Below, piece after piece: positions 29,009-38,963 of a stretch of 49,497 bases of DNA (its first letter is position 1; each line of letters begins with the position of its first letter). Made by a program: the position numbers and the translations under genes. The stretch is from an uncultured Synechococcaceae cyanobacterium (GTDB taxonomy: Bacteria; Cyanobacteriota; Cyanobacteriia; PCC-6307; Cyanobiaceae). Location of the stretch: NCBI GenBank assembly GCA_902574955.1, contig CACGPQ010000008.1, forward strand, positions 1 to 49,497, written 5' to 3'. The notes below the pieces were generated by a model. It made no database searches, had not been told where the DNA came from, and was given only the letters and a program-made list of their open reading frames with translations.

Positions 29009-29634
29009 TGGAAACCAATTACAGACTACCTAAAGATTTAAATGAATCTCTTAAGAATATGGAGGATGCAATTATTCCAAGTTTATTAGATTCAAATAAA
29101 AGATTTACTATCGAATTTAATTTTGAAGGATTGAAGTTTAACAGAATTGGAATAGCTATCTACAAGATATTGTCTAAAAATAATAATGTATTCATAACAT
29201 TTGCTGATCAAGGTGCTGTGGCTTTGGCTCAAAGAGACTATCCAGATATCAAAGATAAAATCTTTACTTTTAAATCATTTAATGAATCAAATAATATAAA
29301 TAATATTGATAGTGCAATGATATCGATACTACCTCAGCCATATGATTTCGATTCATTTGAACCAATGTCTGATAATTATCAAGGTACGCATTATTCATTA
29401 AATCCAAAATTTGAAGATGCCAATATTGGTATAGGAAGTGTAATTAGAGAGCGACGTAAAAACTTTGTCAAAACATGGAAAAATATTTATTTTCTTCAGC
29501 CTTTAAATAAAGCTGCTCTTATGCATATTTATCCAAATAACTGGTTGCTTTTCAAAGAAGAAAATAAAAGATATTTTTTTAAAAAAGAATTTGAAATTAA
29601 ACCCGACAATGAATCTATTTTTGTAAATTTATAG
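29008..29634 (+). CDS. DUF1995 family protein
   Basis: A 208-residue soluble protein matching DUF1995, a family of cyanobacteria and plastids related to the plant LPA3-like proteins. Typical stretches are LPKDLNESLKNMEDAI at the N terminus and IGSVIRERRKNFVKTWKNIY in the middle. There is no signal peptide or membrane segment. Its ATG overlaps the stop of the cysteine desulfurase gene (TAATGG), and dacB starts one base after its own stop. Function is unknown; an accessory role in photosystem biogenesis is suggested for plastid relatives. Confidence 0.75.
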   Translation: METNYRLPKDLNESLKNMEDAIIPSLLDSNKRFTIEFNFEGLKFNRIGIAIYKILSKNNNVFITFADQGAVALAQRDYPDIKDKIFTFKSFNESNNINNIDSAMISILPQPYDFDSFEPMSDNYQGTHYSLNPKFEDANIGIGSVIRERRKNFVKTWKNIYFLQPLNKAALMHIYPNNWLLFKEENKRYFFKKEFEIKPDNESIFVNL

Positions 29635-29635
29635 A

Positions 29636-30859
29636 TTGAATGTGATAAAAAAAATATATTCATTTTTCTTTATTGTTCTTGTATTAGTAACATCTCCTTT
29701 CTTAATAAGATATTTACTAGCAAATCAGAAAATAACTATTTTAAATAGTATTTATTTTAATTTCCCGGGAATAATTACTAAAAACAAAATATGTCCTACT
29801 TATGATGCTTTATTGAATCAAACGCTTGATGATTCTTTTAGTGTATCAATTATTAATAATAAAGGGGAAATAATAAGTTCCTACAATGAAGATGTTCCAA
29901 GGTTGCCAGCATCTAACCAAAAATTATTCTCATCAGCTTATGTTTTAAGTAAATATAAATTAAATAATAATTTAAAAACTTCCTTATTTAAAAATAAAAA
30001 CGATTATTATTTACACGGTCAAGGTGATCCAGATCTTAATTATGAAAATATAATCGAACTAATTTCAAATGTTAAAGAAAATAAAATTATTAACTTTAAT
30101 ATTGTAGAAATTGATTCAAAATTATATTGGCCTAATGGTTGGACAAATACTGATAAACTTTACGAATATGGATCTCCAATCACATCTCTTGCAATAGAAA
30201 GTAATCACAATAAATATGATGATATTTATACATTAAAAAATTTTATTAAAAATTATTTAAAAAATAAATTTCCAAATTCAAAAATATATATAAATTTTAT
30301 TGATTCAGAAAAAACTTTTTATTTAAAAAATTTTAAAGAGATAAATAAAGTATATTCAACTCCAATTCTTTCATTATTAACTCTAACAAATTCTGAAAGC
30401 CATAATTTTACGGCTGAATCTCTTTTTAAAAATGCCTCATATACATGGAACGATAATAACTATATAAAATTGAAAAGATGGCTTGAAAATAAAGGCCTCC
30501 CAGTAACTAATGCATACTTTGCAGATGCTAGTGGACTGTCTCGAAAAAATAAAATTACAACAAAGTTAGTTGTATTGTTTTTAGATAAAATGAAATATTT
30601 TAATGATTTTAAAGCTTATCAATCTACACTTTCAATTACGGGAGTGAGAGGAACATTAGCTAAAAGATTTGTAAATAGTGAATTATCTGGAAAGTTTTTT
30701 GGCAAAACTGGGACTCTTTCAAATGTCTTTGCATTATCTGGCTTTTTATATAAAAATGAAAAACCAATAATTATAAGCATTATCCAAAATTCTAATAAAA
30801 TTGATAAAGAAAAAGCTTTTAAATTATTACGTGATCTTTATTACTTGAAATCTTGTTAA
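29636..30859 (+). CDS. dacB: D-alanyl-D-alanine carboxypeptidase (PBP4/DacB family, S13)
   Basis: Peptidoglycan-trimming serine peptidase (DD-carboxypeptidase/endopeptidase). An N-terminal membrane anchor or signal (about residues 5-28) places the catalytic part outside the plasma membrane. The active-site triad motifs are SxxK (S94-N-Q-K97 in LPASNQKLFSS), SxN (S255-H-N257) and KTG in GKFFGKTGTLSN. 407 residues is shorter than E. coli DacB (477). The start is TTG at 29636, with an in-frame GTG two codons later as alternative; an out-of-frame ATG lies between them. It is the last gene of the dapF cluster. Confidence 0.9.
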   Translation: MNVIKKIYSFFFIVLVLVTSPFLIRYLLANQKITILNSIYFNFPGIITKNKICPTYDALLNQTLDDSFSVSIINNKGEIISSYNEDVPRLPASNQKLFSSAYVLSKYKLNNNLKTSLFKNKNDYYLHGQGDPDLNYENIIELISNVKENKIINFNIVEIDSKLYWPNGWTNTDKLYEYGSPITSLAIESNHNKYDDIYTLKNFIKNYLKNKFPNSKIYINFIDSEKTFYLKNFKEINKVYSTPILSLLTLTNSESHNFTAESLFKNASYTWNDNNYIKLKRWLENKGLPVTNAYFADASGLSRKNKITTKLVVLFLDKMKYFNDFKAYQSTLSITGVRGTLAKRFVNSELSGKFFGKTGTLSNVFALSGFLYKNEKPIIISIIQNSNKIDKEKAFKLLRDLYYLKSC

Positions 30860-30867
30860 CAAAAATA

Positions 30868-31341
30868 TTATTTAAAATATTCTTTTAAATCACTCTCAAC
30901 AGAGGGGGGTACCATGTGATTAATTTCACCACCAAATTTTGCAACTTCTTTTACTAAAGAACTACTGAGAAAACTATAATTTGTATTTGTCGATAAAAAT
31001 ATAGTTTCAATATTATTATTAAGAGATTTATTTGTATGAGCAATCTGAAGTTCATACTCAAAATCACTCATTGCTCTTAAGCCTCTAAGAATAAGATTAG
31101 CTTTTAGATCATTTGCACAATCAACAGTTAGACCAGAATAAGAAATAACTTCAATATTAGGTAAATGAGAAAGAGAATTTTTTATTTGTATTATTCTTCT
31201 TTCAAGATTAAATGTTGGTGTTTTAGAGGTATTTTCTAAAACAGCGACTATTAGATTGCCAAATATTTTTTCAGCCCTTTCTATTAAATCAAGATGCCCA
31301 TTTGTTAAAGGATCAAATGTACCTGGATAAAGAATTTTCAT
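30868..31341 (-). CDS. coaD: phosphopantetheine adenylyltransferase
   Basis: Fourth step of coenzyme A synthesis, converting 4'-phosphopantetheine and ATP to dephospho-CoA. 157 residues, normal length. The nucleotidyltransferase signature [19 protein letters not shown] holds the T/HxGH-type motif (NGH at 14-16), and [19 protein letters not shown] is the family hallmark. A variant of the ISSTxVR motif is seen as [13 protein letters not shown]. It is divergent from the flavin reductase gene (59 bp) and converges on dacB with 8 bp between. Confidence 0.97.
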   Translation of the reverse strand: MKILYPGTFDPLTNGHLDLIERAEKIFGNLIVAVLENTSKTPTFNLERRIIQIKNSLSHLPNIEVISYSGLTVDCANDLKANLILRGLRAMSDFEYELQIAHTNKSLNNNIETIFLSTNTNYSFLSSSLVKEVAKFGGEINHMVPPSVESDLKEYFK

Positions 31342-31400
31342 GAATTTATTATGATCGAATAAGAAATTTAGTTAAAATAAGATTATTAGTTAAATCAATT

Positions 31401-31889
31401 ATGACATTAAATCTAGAAGCAAAAAAAATCTTATTAAGAAAAATACCTCACGGATTATTTATTTGTGGAGTTAGAGACGAGGATAAAAATGAAGTAAATG
31501 GATTTACTGCAAGTTGGGTTACTCAAGGTTCCTTCACCCCACCATTAGTTGTAATGGCTGTTAGAGCAGAGGGTTCTAGTCATGAAATAATAAAGTCAAC
31601 CAATAAGTTCTCATTAAATGTGCTCAAAAGTGATCAAAAGGATCTAGCGGCTGTTTTCTTTAAACCTCAAAAAGCATTAGGAGGTAGATTTGAATCTGTT
31701 GAATTTAATTTAGGTGAGCTTGGATTGCCTATTTTAGTTGATAGTGTTGGTGGTGTTGAATGTAATGTTGTTGGAAGTGTTATGCATGGAGACCATACCG
31801 TTTTTGTAGGAGAGGTTCAATCTGCTTATCTGAATAATGATGTTGACTCACTAAATTTATCTTCAACCGGCTGGAATTATGGAGGCTAA
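31401..31889 (+). CDS. flavin reductase-like domain protein
   Basis: A 162-residue stand-alone FMN-binding split-barrel protein of the flavin reductase family. FTASWVTQGSFTPPLVVMAV and the SHEIIKSTNKFSLNVL block are characteristic. The same kind of domain forms the C-terminal part of cyanobacterial flavodiiron proteins, but here the metallo-beta-lactamase and flavodoxin modules are absent. It likely uses NAD(P)H to reduce flavin; partner and role are unknown. It lies 9 bp upstream of uvrC on the same strand and is divergent from coaD. Confidence 0.85.
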   Translation: MTLNLEAKKILLRKIPHGLFICGVRDEDKNEVNGFTASWVTQGSFTPPLVVMAVRAEGSSHEIIKSTNKFSLNVLKSDQKDLAAVFFKPQKALGGRFESVEFNLGELGLPILVDSVGGVECNVVGSVMHGDHTVFVGEVQSAYLNNDVDSLNLSSTGWNYGG

Positions 31890-31898
31890 CTATTATAA

Positions 31899-33857
31899 AT
31901 GAGTAATTCCTCTATAGAAAAAACAAATAACAAATATAATTTTAAAATTGAATATAAATTAATTAATAATAAGGAGTTATTAAAATCAAGATTATCCGAA
32001 ATTCCAAAGTCATCTGGTTGTTATCTTTTTAAAGATATTGATAATAACTTACTTTATATCGGTAAATCTAAAAAACTACGCAGTAGAGTAAGTAGTTATT
32101 TCAATAATTATTCAGATTTAACTCCAAGATTAAGTTTGATGGTACGTCAAATAACAGAAATAGAAATAATAGTCACAGATAGCGAATATGAAGCATTAAA
32201 TTTAGAGTCAAATTTAATTAAAACAAACAAACCATATTTTAATATTCTTTTAAAAGATGATAAGAAATATCCATATCTTTGTATAACTTGGAGCGAAAAA
32301 TATCCTCGAATATTTATTACAAGAAGAAGAAGAAATAGAAATAATTTAGATAGATATTATGGACCTTATGTAGATGTCGGATTATTAAGGAGAACATTAT
32401 TTACAATTAAAAAAATATTTCCACTTAGACAAAGACCAAGGCCAGTCTATAAAGATAGAACTTGTTTGAATTATTCAATAGGAAGATGTCCAGGTGTTTG
32501 CCAGGAAGTTATATCATCTGACGATTATAAAAAAATAATGAAACAAGTATCTATGATATTTCAGGGAAGAAATGATGACTTAGAAATATTTTTACAAAAA
32601 AAAATGCTGCAATTTTCAAATGATTTAGATTATGAGAATGCAGCAAAAATAAGGGACCAAATTTCAGGTTTAAAATTATTAACTGAATCACAAAAAATAT
32701 CAATACCAGATTCTTCAATTAATAGAGATATCTTTGGAATAGTTTCAGAAAAAAATGTAGCTAGTATACAAATTTTCCAAATGAGATCTGGTAAGCTCAT
32801 TGGGAGAATTGGCTATAGTCAAAAATTAAATAATGAAGATGAAAATCTTATTTTACAAAAGATATTAGAAGAGCATTATATGAATGTTGAACCTGTAGAA
32901 ATACCATCAGAAATTCTTATTCAATATAACCTTCCAAAACAAGCAACCATAGAGGATTGGTTAACGGAGCTAAGAAAAAAGAAAGTAAAAATCTTAATCC
33001 CAAAAAGAAATAAAAAACATGAAACTGTAGAAATGGTTTTAAAAAATGCGAAATTGGAATTAGATAGAATATTAAATGGGATACAAGATAATGAATCATC
33101 AATTGAGGATCTTGCCCAAATACTTGAATTAAGCGAACAACCTAAAAGAATTGAAGGTTATGATATAAGCCATATTCAAGGTAGTGACCCTGTAGCATCA
33201 CAAGTCGTTTTTATTGATGGGATTCCTTCTAAACAGGATTATAGGAAATATAAAATTAAAGATCCAAACGTTTTTGTAGGACATAGTGATGATTTTGCTT
33301 CGATATATGAAGTAATACATAGAAGGTTTAAAAAATGGTCAAGATTTAAAAAAAGCGGAGGGGATTTTTCAATATTAAATGATAAAACGAATAGTAAATT
33401 AGACAATCAACTTCTATCAGATTGGCCTGATTTAATAATGATTGATGGAGGAAAAGGACAGTTAAATGCAGCTATTAAAGCATTAAAAGAATTAAATCTT
33501 GAGGAAGAAGTAACTATATGTTCATTGGCAAAAAAAAATGAAGAAATATTTATTCCAGGATTTACTAAGTCTCTTGATACTGATGAAAATCAAAAAGGAG
33601 TTCTTCTATTAAGAAGGGTAAGAGATGAAGCACATAGATTTGCATTATCTTTTCATAGAGACAAAAGATCTAAAAGAATGAATAGATCTCAATTGTCCCA
33701 AATCAGTGGATTAGGACCATCAAGAATAAGAGAATTGCTTGAGCATTTTAAATCAATAGACGCGATAAGAATAGCTAGTAAAGAGGATTTATCAAAAGTT
33801 AAAGGACTTGGAAAAAATTCAGTAAATGATATATATGAATATTTTAACGAGTTATAA
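31899..33857 (+). CDS. uvrC: excinuclease ABC subunit C
   Basis: Dual-incision nuclease of nucleotide excision repair, which cuts both sides of lesions marked by UvrA-UvrB. 652 residues. Domains in order: GIY-YIG nuclease (about 40-118; SGCYLFKDIDNNLLYIGKS), cysteine cluster CLNYSIGRCPGVC, UvrB-interacting UVR helices (NAAKIRDQISGL), RNase H-like C-terminal nuclease (EGYDISHIQGSDPVAS, IDGGKGQLNAA), and tandem helix-hairpin-helix motifs (ISGLGPSRIRELLEHF, VKGLGKNSVNDIYEYF). It matters for a surface phototroph under UV (inference). Confidence 0.98.
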   Translation: MSNSSIEKTNNKYNFKIEYKLINNKELLKSRLSEIPKSSGCYLFKDIDNNLLYIGKSKKLRSRVSSYFNNYSDLTPRLSLMVRQITEIEIIVTDSEYEALNLESNLIKTNKPYFNILLKDDKKYPYLCITWSEKYPRIFITRRRRNRNNLDRYYGPYVDVGLLRRTLFTIKKIFPLRQRPRPVYKDRTCLNYSIGRCPGVCQEVISSDDYKKIMKQVSMIFQGRNDDLEIFLQKKMLQFSNDLDYENAAKIRDQISGLKLLTESQKISIPDSSINRDIFGIVSEKNVASIQIFQMRSGKLIGRIGYSQKLNNEDENLILQKILEEHYMNVEPVEIPSEILIQYNLPKQATIEDWLTELRKKKVKILIPKRNKKHETVEMVLKNAKLELDRILNGIQDNESSIEDLAQILELSEQPKRIEGYDISHIQGSDPVASQVVFIDGIPSKQDYRKYKIKDPNVFVGHSDDFASIYEVIHRRFKKWSRFKKSGGDFSILNDKTNSKLDNQLLSDWPDLIMIDGGKGQLNAAIKALKELNLEEEVTICSLAKKNEEIFIPGFTKSLDTDENQKGVLLLRRVRDEAHRFALSFHRDKRSKRMNRSQLSQISGLGPSRIRELLEHFKSIDAIRIASKEDLSKVKGLGKNSVNDIYEYFNEL

Positions 33858-33911
33858 ATATTAATTAATTTTTGAAAAATAGATTTCTTGAAATTGTTAA
33901 ATATAACTATA

Positions 33912-33931
33912 TTAAAAATATATATTTTTAA
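33912..33931. repeat. 20-bp perfect palindrome between uvrC and hemJ
   Basis: TTAAAAATATATATTTTTAA is perfectly self-complementary. It lies 54 bp after the uvrC stop and 14 bp before the hemJ TTG start. It may act as a weak hairpin at the uvrC end or a protein-binding site near the hemJ promoter. Because it is made only of A and T in a 70% AT genome, it may be chance. Confidence 0.4.
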
Positions 33932-33945
33932 ATTTATCTAGTAAT

Positions 33946-34512
33946 TTGGCAGCTGAAGCATATCTCTGGTTTAAATCACTTCACATTATTGGTGTAATCG
34001 TTTGGTTTGCGGGACTTTTTTATTTAGTAAGACTTTTTATATATCATGAAGAATCTAAAAATATGGATAATGAATTAAAAATTGCCTTTAATAAACAATA
34101 TACCTTGATGGAAAAAAGGCTGGCGAATATAATCACAACACCTGGGATGATATTAGCTTTAAGTATGGCTATTTGCATGGTTATTATGCAACCAAGTTGG
34201 TTAAGTGAGAAGTGGTTGCAAATTAAAATTTCATTTGTTTTAGGATTAGTAATTTATCATTCTTATTGTTATAAAATAATGTATTCATTACATAATGGTA
34301 CTTCAACTATTTCAGCAAAAAACCTTAGATTATTAAATGAATTGCCTACTTTATTATTATTTATAATTGTACTTTTAGTTATTTTTAAAAATAATTTTCC
34401 AACTAGTGTTGCTACATGGAGCGTAGTTGGACTAATTATTTTCATGTTGGCTTCAATACAATTATATGCAAAGATTAGAAAGAAAAATGAGAATTCATTA
34501 AGTAATGAATAG
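33946..34512 (+). CDS. hemJ: protoporphyrinogen IX oxidase HemJ
   Basis: Membrane enzyme that oxidises protoporphyrinogen IX to protoporphyrin IX, the last step shared by heme and chlorophyll synthesis; it replaces HemY/HemG in most cyanobacteria. 188 residues with four hydrophobic helices. The opening AYLWFKSLHIIGVIVWFAGL carries the conserved heme-ligand-type histidine, followed by YLVRLFIYHEES and KQYTLMEKRLANIITTPGM. The start is TTG at 33946-33948 (no ATG nearby in frame). The end overlaps the PHP gene by 8 bp. Confidence 0.92.
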   Translation: MAAEAYLWFKSLHIIGVIVWFAGLFYLVRLFIYHEESKNMDNELKIAFNKQYTLMEKRLANIITTPGMILALSMAICMVIMQPSWLSEKWLQIKISFVLGLVIYHSYCYKIMYSLHNGTSTISAKNLRLLNELPTLLLFIIVLLVIFKNNFPTSVATWSVVGLIIFMLASIQLYAKIRKKNENSLSNE

Positions 34513-35152
34513 GGAAGACTTAGTAAAATTAACTTCCAATATTAATAAAAATAGTTGTCCTAAAAATATTAATTTTCACTGTCATACAAAATTTAGTGAT
34601 GGAAGTTTAGAACCATATGAACTTTTAGAACAAGCTTATAAAAATAACTTGAAATTTTTATCAATAACCGATCATCATACAATTAAAGCTCATGAATATA
34701 TAAAAAAAAATAATATACTCAAAAATTATCCTAAAGATTCTTTTACATTAATTTCGGGAATAGAAATAAATTGTTTGATTTTAGGATGTTTAGTACATGT
34801 AATTGGATTGGGAATAGATATAAAAAGTAAATACCTAAATCCCTACATCCTTGGAGAGTCTCCAATAGGTAATGATTTAAATATTAAATCAGTTATAAAA
34901 GCAATAAATTTAGCTGGTGGTTTATCATTTCTTGCACATCCTGCGAGATACAGGATTCCCTTTTATAAATTAATTCCAGAGGCCAAATTACAAGGTATTG
35001 ATGGAATAGAGGTTTGGTACGATTATGAACTTAATGAAGTATGGAATCCTAGTTTATTTGTATGTTCAGAAATAGATAAATTAGCAGATAAATATTCAAT
35101 GCTAAAAACATGCGGAACAGATAGTCATGGACTTTCGCTATTAGGTAGATAA
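34505..35152 (+). CDS. PHP-domain phosphoesterase
   Basis: A 215-residue metal-dependent phosphoesterase of the PHP superfamily. All metal-site motifs are present: NFHCHTKFSDGS (HxH...SDG), ITDHHTIKAH, SGIEINC, the histidine in LVHVIGLGID, FLAHPARY and CGTDSHG. It resembles the stand-alone YciV/TrpH group, whose known members hydrolyse 3',5'-nucleoside bisphosphates or short RNA, but the substrate here is not determined. It overlaps hemJ by 8 bp and converges on cobN with one base between the stops. Confidence 0.88.
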   Translation: MNREDLVKLTSNINKNSCPKNINFHCHTKFSDGSLEPYELLEQAYKNNLKFLSITDHHTIKAHEYIKKNNILKNYPKDSFTLISGIEINCLILGCLVHVIGLGIDIKSKYLNPYILGESPIGNDLNIKSVIKAINLAGGLSFLAHPARYRIPFYKLIPEAKLQGIDGIEVWYDYELNEVWNPSLFVCSEIDKLADKYSMLKTCGTDSHGLSLLGR

Positions 35153-35153
35153 T

Positions 35154-38100
35154 TCAGAATTCATTTTTTTCAATTATTGAATCAGTATTAATAATTATTT
35201 TCTTTAAATTTTCAATGACATCTGATGAACAATTATTCCACATTTTTCTATTGACAATTTCAAGAAATCTTTGTGCAATATCTCTTAAAGCCCATGGATT
35301 ATTCTCTAGAAAGAAATTCCTAAGATCCAGATCACATAACCATGATTTATAAACTTCCTCATAACACCAATCTGAGACTACTTCAGTAGAAGCATCAAAA
35401 GCATATAAGTAATCTAGTGTAGCTGAAAATTCAAACGCTCCTTTATAACCATTATCCTTCATTCCATTTATCCATTTAGGGTTAAGTATTCTTGATATAA
35501 CAACTTTATTAATTTCATCTTGTAATTTTGAAATTTTGGATAATCCAAATTTTGATAAATCACCATGATACATTTCAGGAAATTTACCGCTCAATTTTTT
35601 TACTGCTGAAGATAATCCACCCTGAAACTGATAATAATCATCAGAATCTAAAATATCATGTTCCTTATTATCTTGGTTATGAACAACTAACTGCACATTT
35701 TTAAGAGCATTTTCTAATGATTTTTTATCCTCTATAGGTTCAAGATTATCACTGTAAATCCACTTACTCCAATTAAGAAAAGATTCTCCAAAATCATCAA
35801 TATTTTCCCAATTAGAATTTGAAATTAATTCTTGCAGACCAGCTCCATATGAACCTGGCGCTGACCCAAATATACGATTAATTGAATCACCATCCCTTGA
35901 TGCCCCAGCGATAGGGTTAAATTTATCATCCTCATTAAGATTAGAAACAAGATTTATTGCTTTAGAAGTTAATTTAACTAACTGTGGAAATGCATCTCTA
36001 AACATTCCCGAAATCCTTAAAGTAACATCAACCCTTGGTCTTTCGAGAACAGATAAAGGAATGATTTCTAGATCAACTACTCTTCTTGAAGGCCCATCCC
36101 AAATAGGCTGTACTCCTAATAAATATAGTATTTGACAAATGTCTTCACCACCATTTCTCATTGTGGATGTTGCCCATACAGATATTGCTATATTTTTTAA
36201 ATCTTCTCCATTATCTTGTTTGTATAAATCAAGTATTTGTGAAGCAGACTGACAACCAACACTCCATGCTGATTCAGTTGGCAGTCCTCTCGAATCAACT
36301 GAAAAGAAATTTTTACCCGTGGGTAAAGTTTCAGTTTTACCTCTAGTAGGAGCTCCAGATGGACCACTTTTTACATATTGTCCCTTTAAGGAATTAATAA
36401 ATGATAATTTTTCATTATATGAAGAATTAATTATTGGAATTAGAATCTCTTTTTTTAATAATAAAAAATACTTATTATGTTTTTTTTCATTAAAGAAATA
36501 GTCTATTATTTTCTGATTTTTATATTTTTCTAGATTTTTGATATTGATATTCTTTTTGTAAAAAAACAAATATATTAAATACTTTGCTTGTTGTTCCAAA
36601 AAATCAATAGCCATTCTAAAGTTTAAAATGTTTTTATTGGAAAAAGTCAATAATATTTTTTTATCCTTTTCACTTAACATTTGATCATATTGATTTGTCC
36701 AAGGATTCATATCTAGTTTTAAATGTTTTGCTATATATTGAGTAACACCAATTCTGTTCGTATTTGGTACTCTAGCAATACACAAGAATAAATTTATTTC
36801 ATTAATATCATTCTGCCTATTGCCAAAAATATGCAAACCTGTCCTAATTTGAGATTCTTTAATTTTGCAAAGAAAGGAATCAATTTCTTCTATTTGATTA
36901 TTTTTATTCTTTAAAGTAATTTCGCAAAAATCTTTTTTTATTAATTCATAAATGGAATTTTCTAATATTTCAAGCCGTTTAGAATTTAATAATTTTGCTT
37001 CAAAATATTCGTCTAAATAATTTTCTAATATTGAATATTTTCCATATAATTCTGACCTATCCAAAGGAGGGGTTAAATGATCAATAATTGTTGCAGCAGT
37101 CCTTCTTTTAGCTTGGGATCCTTCTCCAGGATCATTTACGATAAAGGGATATATGTTTGGTATTGCTGGACAAATAATATTTGGAAAACATTTATTGCTG
37201 AGACCTATAGATTTACCAGGTAACCATTCAACAGTCCCATGTTTACCAATATGGCACATAGCATTTGCATTAAAAACTTTTTCAATCCAAAAATATTGTG
37301 CTAAATATCTATGGGGAGGTGGAAGATCGGGAGAATGAATATCTCTATCAGTGAAAGCGTCATAACCTCGTTGAGGTTGAATCAATAATGTTATTTTTCC
37401 AAATCTAATACCATTTATTGAGAAGCCTTTATTATCTAGATCGATCGCATCAGATGGTTTACCCCAACGACTAACAATAATATTTTGGGGATCAATTTCT
37501 AAATAATTCCAATATTTTAAATATTCACTAAGTGGTAGGTAATCTAATGGTTTATTATTTTGAGATTCAATATCATTAGTTCTTGTTTTTATAAGCATTG
37601 ACATTAATTCCGAAGAATCTTGAGGATAATTACAAGATCCAAGGTCATAACCTTCCTCTTTTAACCAATTAAGAATATTTATTATTGAAGATGGTGTATT
37701 TAGACCAACGCCATTACCGATTCTTCCATTCTTTACTGGATAATTACTTATTACTAAAGAAATTCTTTTATCAAAATTATTAAGATTCTGAAGTTTCACA
37801 TAATTTTTTGCAAATTTTGAAATCCATTGAATACCTACTTGATCAGCTTTGTAACTAGTTATTTCACTATATAGTGTATTTTTCTTAGAAATTATTTCTT
37901 TAAATGCTGAAGGACAGGTGGTAATTCTTCCATCAAATTCAGGAATAATTATTTGCATTAATAAATCAGATGAATTCATTCCAATAGATGAATTTAACCA
38001 CTTTTTTCTTGATCTATTAGAAGAAAGAAGCTGTAAAATTGGAATTTTAAGAGAAGTAAAAATATTTGTTGAATTTTCAATTAATTCATTATTTTTGATT

Positions 38101-38891
38101 TGAGATGAAGAAAATGAAGTTGTAGTAATTATTAGTTTAATATCTTCTTTTTTAAAAATTTCTATTAATTTCTTCTGAATAATATGATCTTTTAGTGTTG
38201 AAATAAAAAATGTTTTAGGAGATAATCCGCATTTTCTTAATTGCAAGTTAAGTTTTTCGTTTACTTCAATTTCATTAGCCAAAAAAAGTGACTTATAGGA
38301 TATTATTCCTATCTTTTCGCCACTTTCATTTTTCCAATCATGTAAATAGGGATCTGCATAAAAAGTAATATTCAAAAAATCATCAGGAATTAATTTTTCA
38401 TCTAGAACTAAATAATTTAAACAATTAAGAAATTTTCTATAATTTTCCAGTCCTCCAGATCTTAGTAATTTAGAAATATTTAATGCTACATCTTTATCGA
38501 TACTACTAATTTCACATAAGGAAACTTCCTGATCAAGGGTACCTGATAGGATTACTAACTTCCTTTTTTTATCAACCGCTTGCCAATTTAAAAGTTGTTC
38601 AATTCCATAGTTCCATGTACCTTTATCTCCAAATAATCGTAGTACGACAACTTTTGCATAATTAATTGTTTTTAATAGATAATTATCTATTTGAGCTGAG
38701 GAATTTAAATTAGAAATTTCTAAAGCTCTAATATTATTTTTTAAAAAAGCAAATTCTTTTTCAATCAATAAGTTCGATAAGAGGTTTAAATCCGCTTTGA
38801 CACTTGTTATAAAAATAAAATCAGCAACTGGTTGCTCTATTAAATCATCCTTATTCTTTTCATTTCCTGCTATATTCAATATCCTGTGCAT
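35154..38891 (-). CDS. cobN: cobaltochelatase subunit CobN
   Basis: Large subunit that inserts cobalt into the corrin ring during aerobic-type cobalamin synthesis, a homologue of the ChlH magnesium chelatase subunit. 1245 residues, the usual size. Strong family blocks are YDAFTDRDIHSPDLPPPHRY, HIGKHGTVEWLPGKSIGLSN, AWSVGCQSASQILDLYKQ, SVWATSTMRNGGEDICQILY and WKNGAFEF-type sequence near the end (NGYKGAFEFSATLDYLYAFDA). Picocyanobacteria make pseudocobalamin for their own B12 enzymes. The 72-bp upstream gap, divergent with ilvE, is too short for a cobalamin riboswitch. Confidence 0.97.
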   Translation of the reverse strand: MHRILNIAGNEKNKDDLIEQPVADFIFITSVKADLNLLSNLLIEKEFAFLKNNIRALEISNLNSSAQIDNYLLKTINYAKVVVLRLFGDKGTWNYGIEQLLNWQAVDKKRKLVILSGTLDQEVSLCEISSIDKDVALNISKLLRSGGLENYRKFLNCLNYLVLDEKLIPDDFLNITFYADPYLHDWKNESGEKIGIISYKSLFLANEIEVNEKLNLQLRKCGLSPKTFFISTLKDHIIQKKLIEIFKKEDIKLIITTTSFSSSQIKNNELIENSTNIFTSLKIPILQLLSSNRSRKKWLNSSIGMNSSDLLMQIIIPEFDGRITTCPSAFKEIISKKNTLYSEITSYKADQVGIQWISKFAKNYVKLQNLNNFDKRISLVISNYPVKNGRIGNGVGLNTPSSIINILNWLKEEGYDLGSCNYPQDSSELMSMLIKTRTNDIESQNNKPLDYLPLSEYLKYWNYLEIDPQNIIVSRWGKPSDAIDLDNKGFSINGIRFGKITLLIQPQRGYDAFTDRDIHSPDLPPPHRYLAQYFWIEKVFNANAMCHIGKHGTVEWLPGKSIGLSNKCFPNIICPAIPNIYPFIVNDPGEGSQAKRRTAATIIDHLTPPLDRSELYGKYSILENYLDEYFEAKLLNSKRLEILENSIYELIKKDFCEITLKNKNNQIEEIDSFLCKIKESQIRTGLHIFGNRQNDINEINLFLCIARVPNTNRIGVTQYIAKHLKLDMNPWTNQYDQMLSEKDKKILLTFSNKNILNFRMAIDFLEQQAKYLIYLFFYKKNINIKNLEKYKNQKIIDYFFNEKKHNKYFLLLKKEILIPIINSSYNEKLSFINSLKGQYVKSGPSGAPTRGKTETLPTGKNFFSVDSRGLPTESAWSVGCQSASQILDLYKQDNGEDLKNIAISVWATSTMRNGGEDICQILYLLGVQPIWDGPSRRVVDLEIIPLSVLERPRVDVTLRISGMFRDAFPQLVKLTSKAINLVSNLNEDDKFNPIAGASRDGDSINRIFGSAPGSYGAGLQELISNSNWENIDDFGESFLNWSKWIYSDNLEPIEDKKSLENALKNVQLVVHNQDNKEHDILDSDDYYQFQGGLSSAVKKLSGKFPEMYHGDLSKFGLSKISKLQDEINKVVISRILNPKWINGMKDNGYKGAFEFSATLDYLYAFDASTEVVSDWCYEEVYKSWLCDLDLRNFFLENNPWALRDIAQRFLEIVNRKMWNNCSSDVIENLKKIIINTDSIIEKNEF

Positions 38892-38963
38892 TTTTATATA
38901 TAAATAGGGTTTAGAATACGTAAGTAGGATAAAACAAGTTTACCTTAATTAAATAAATTAAAT

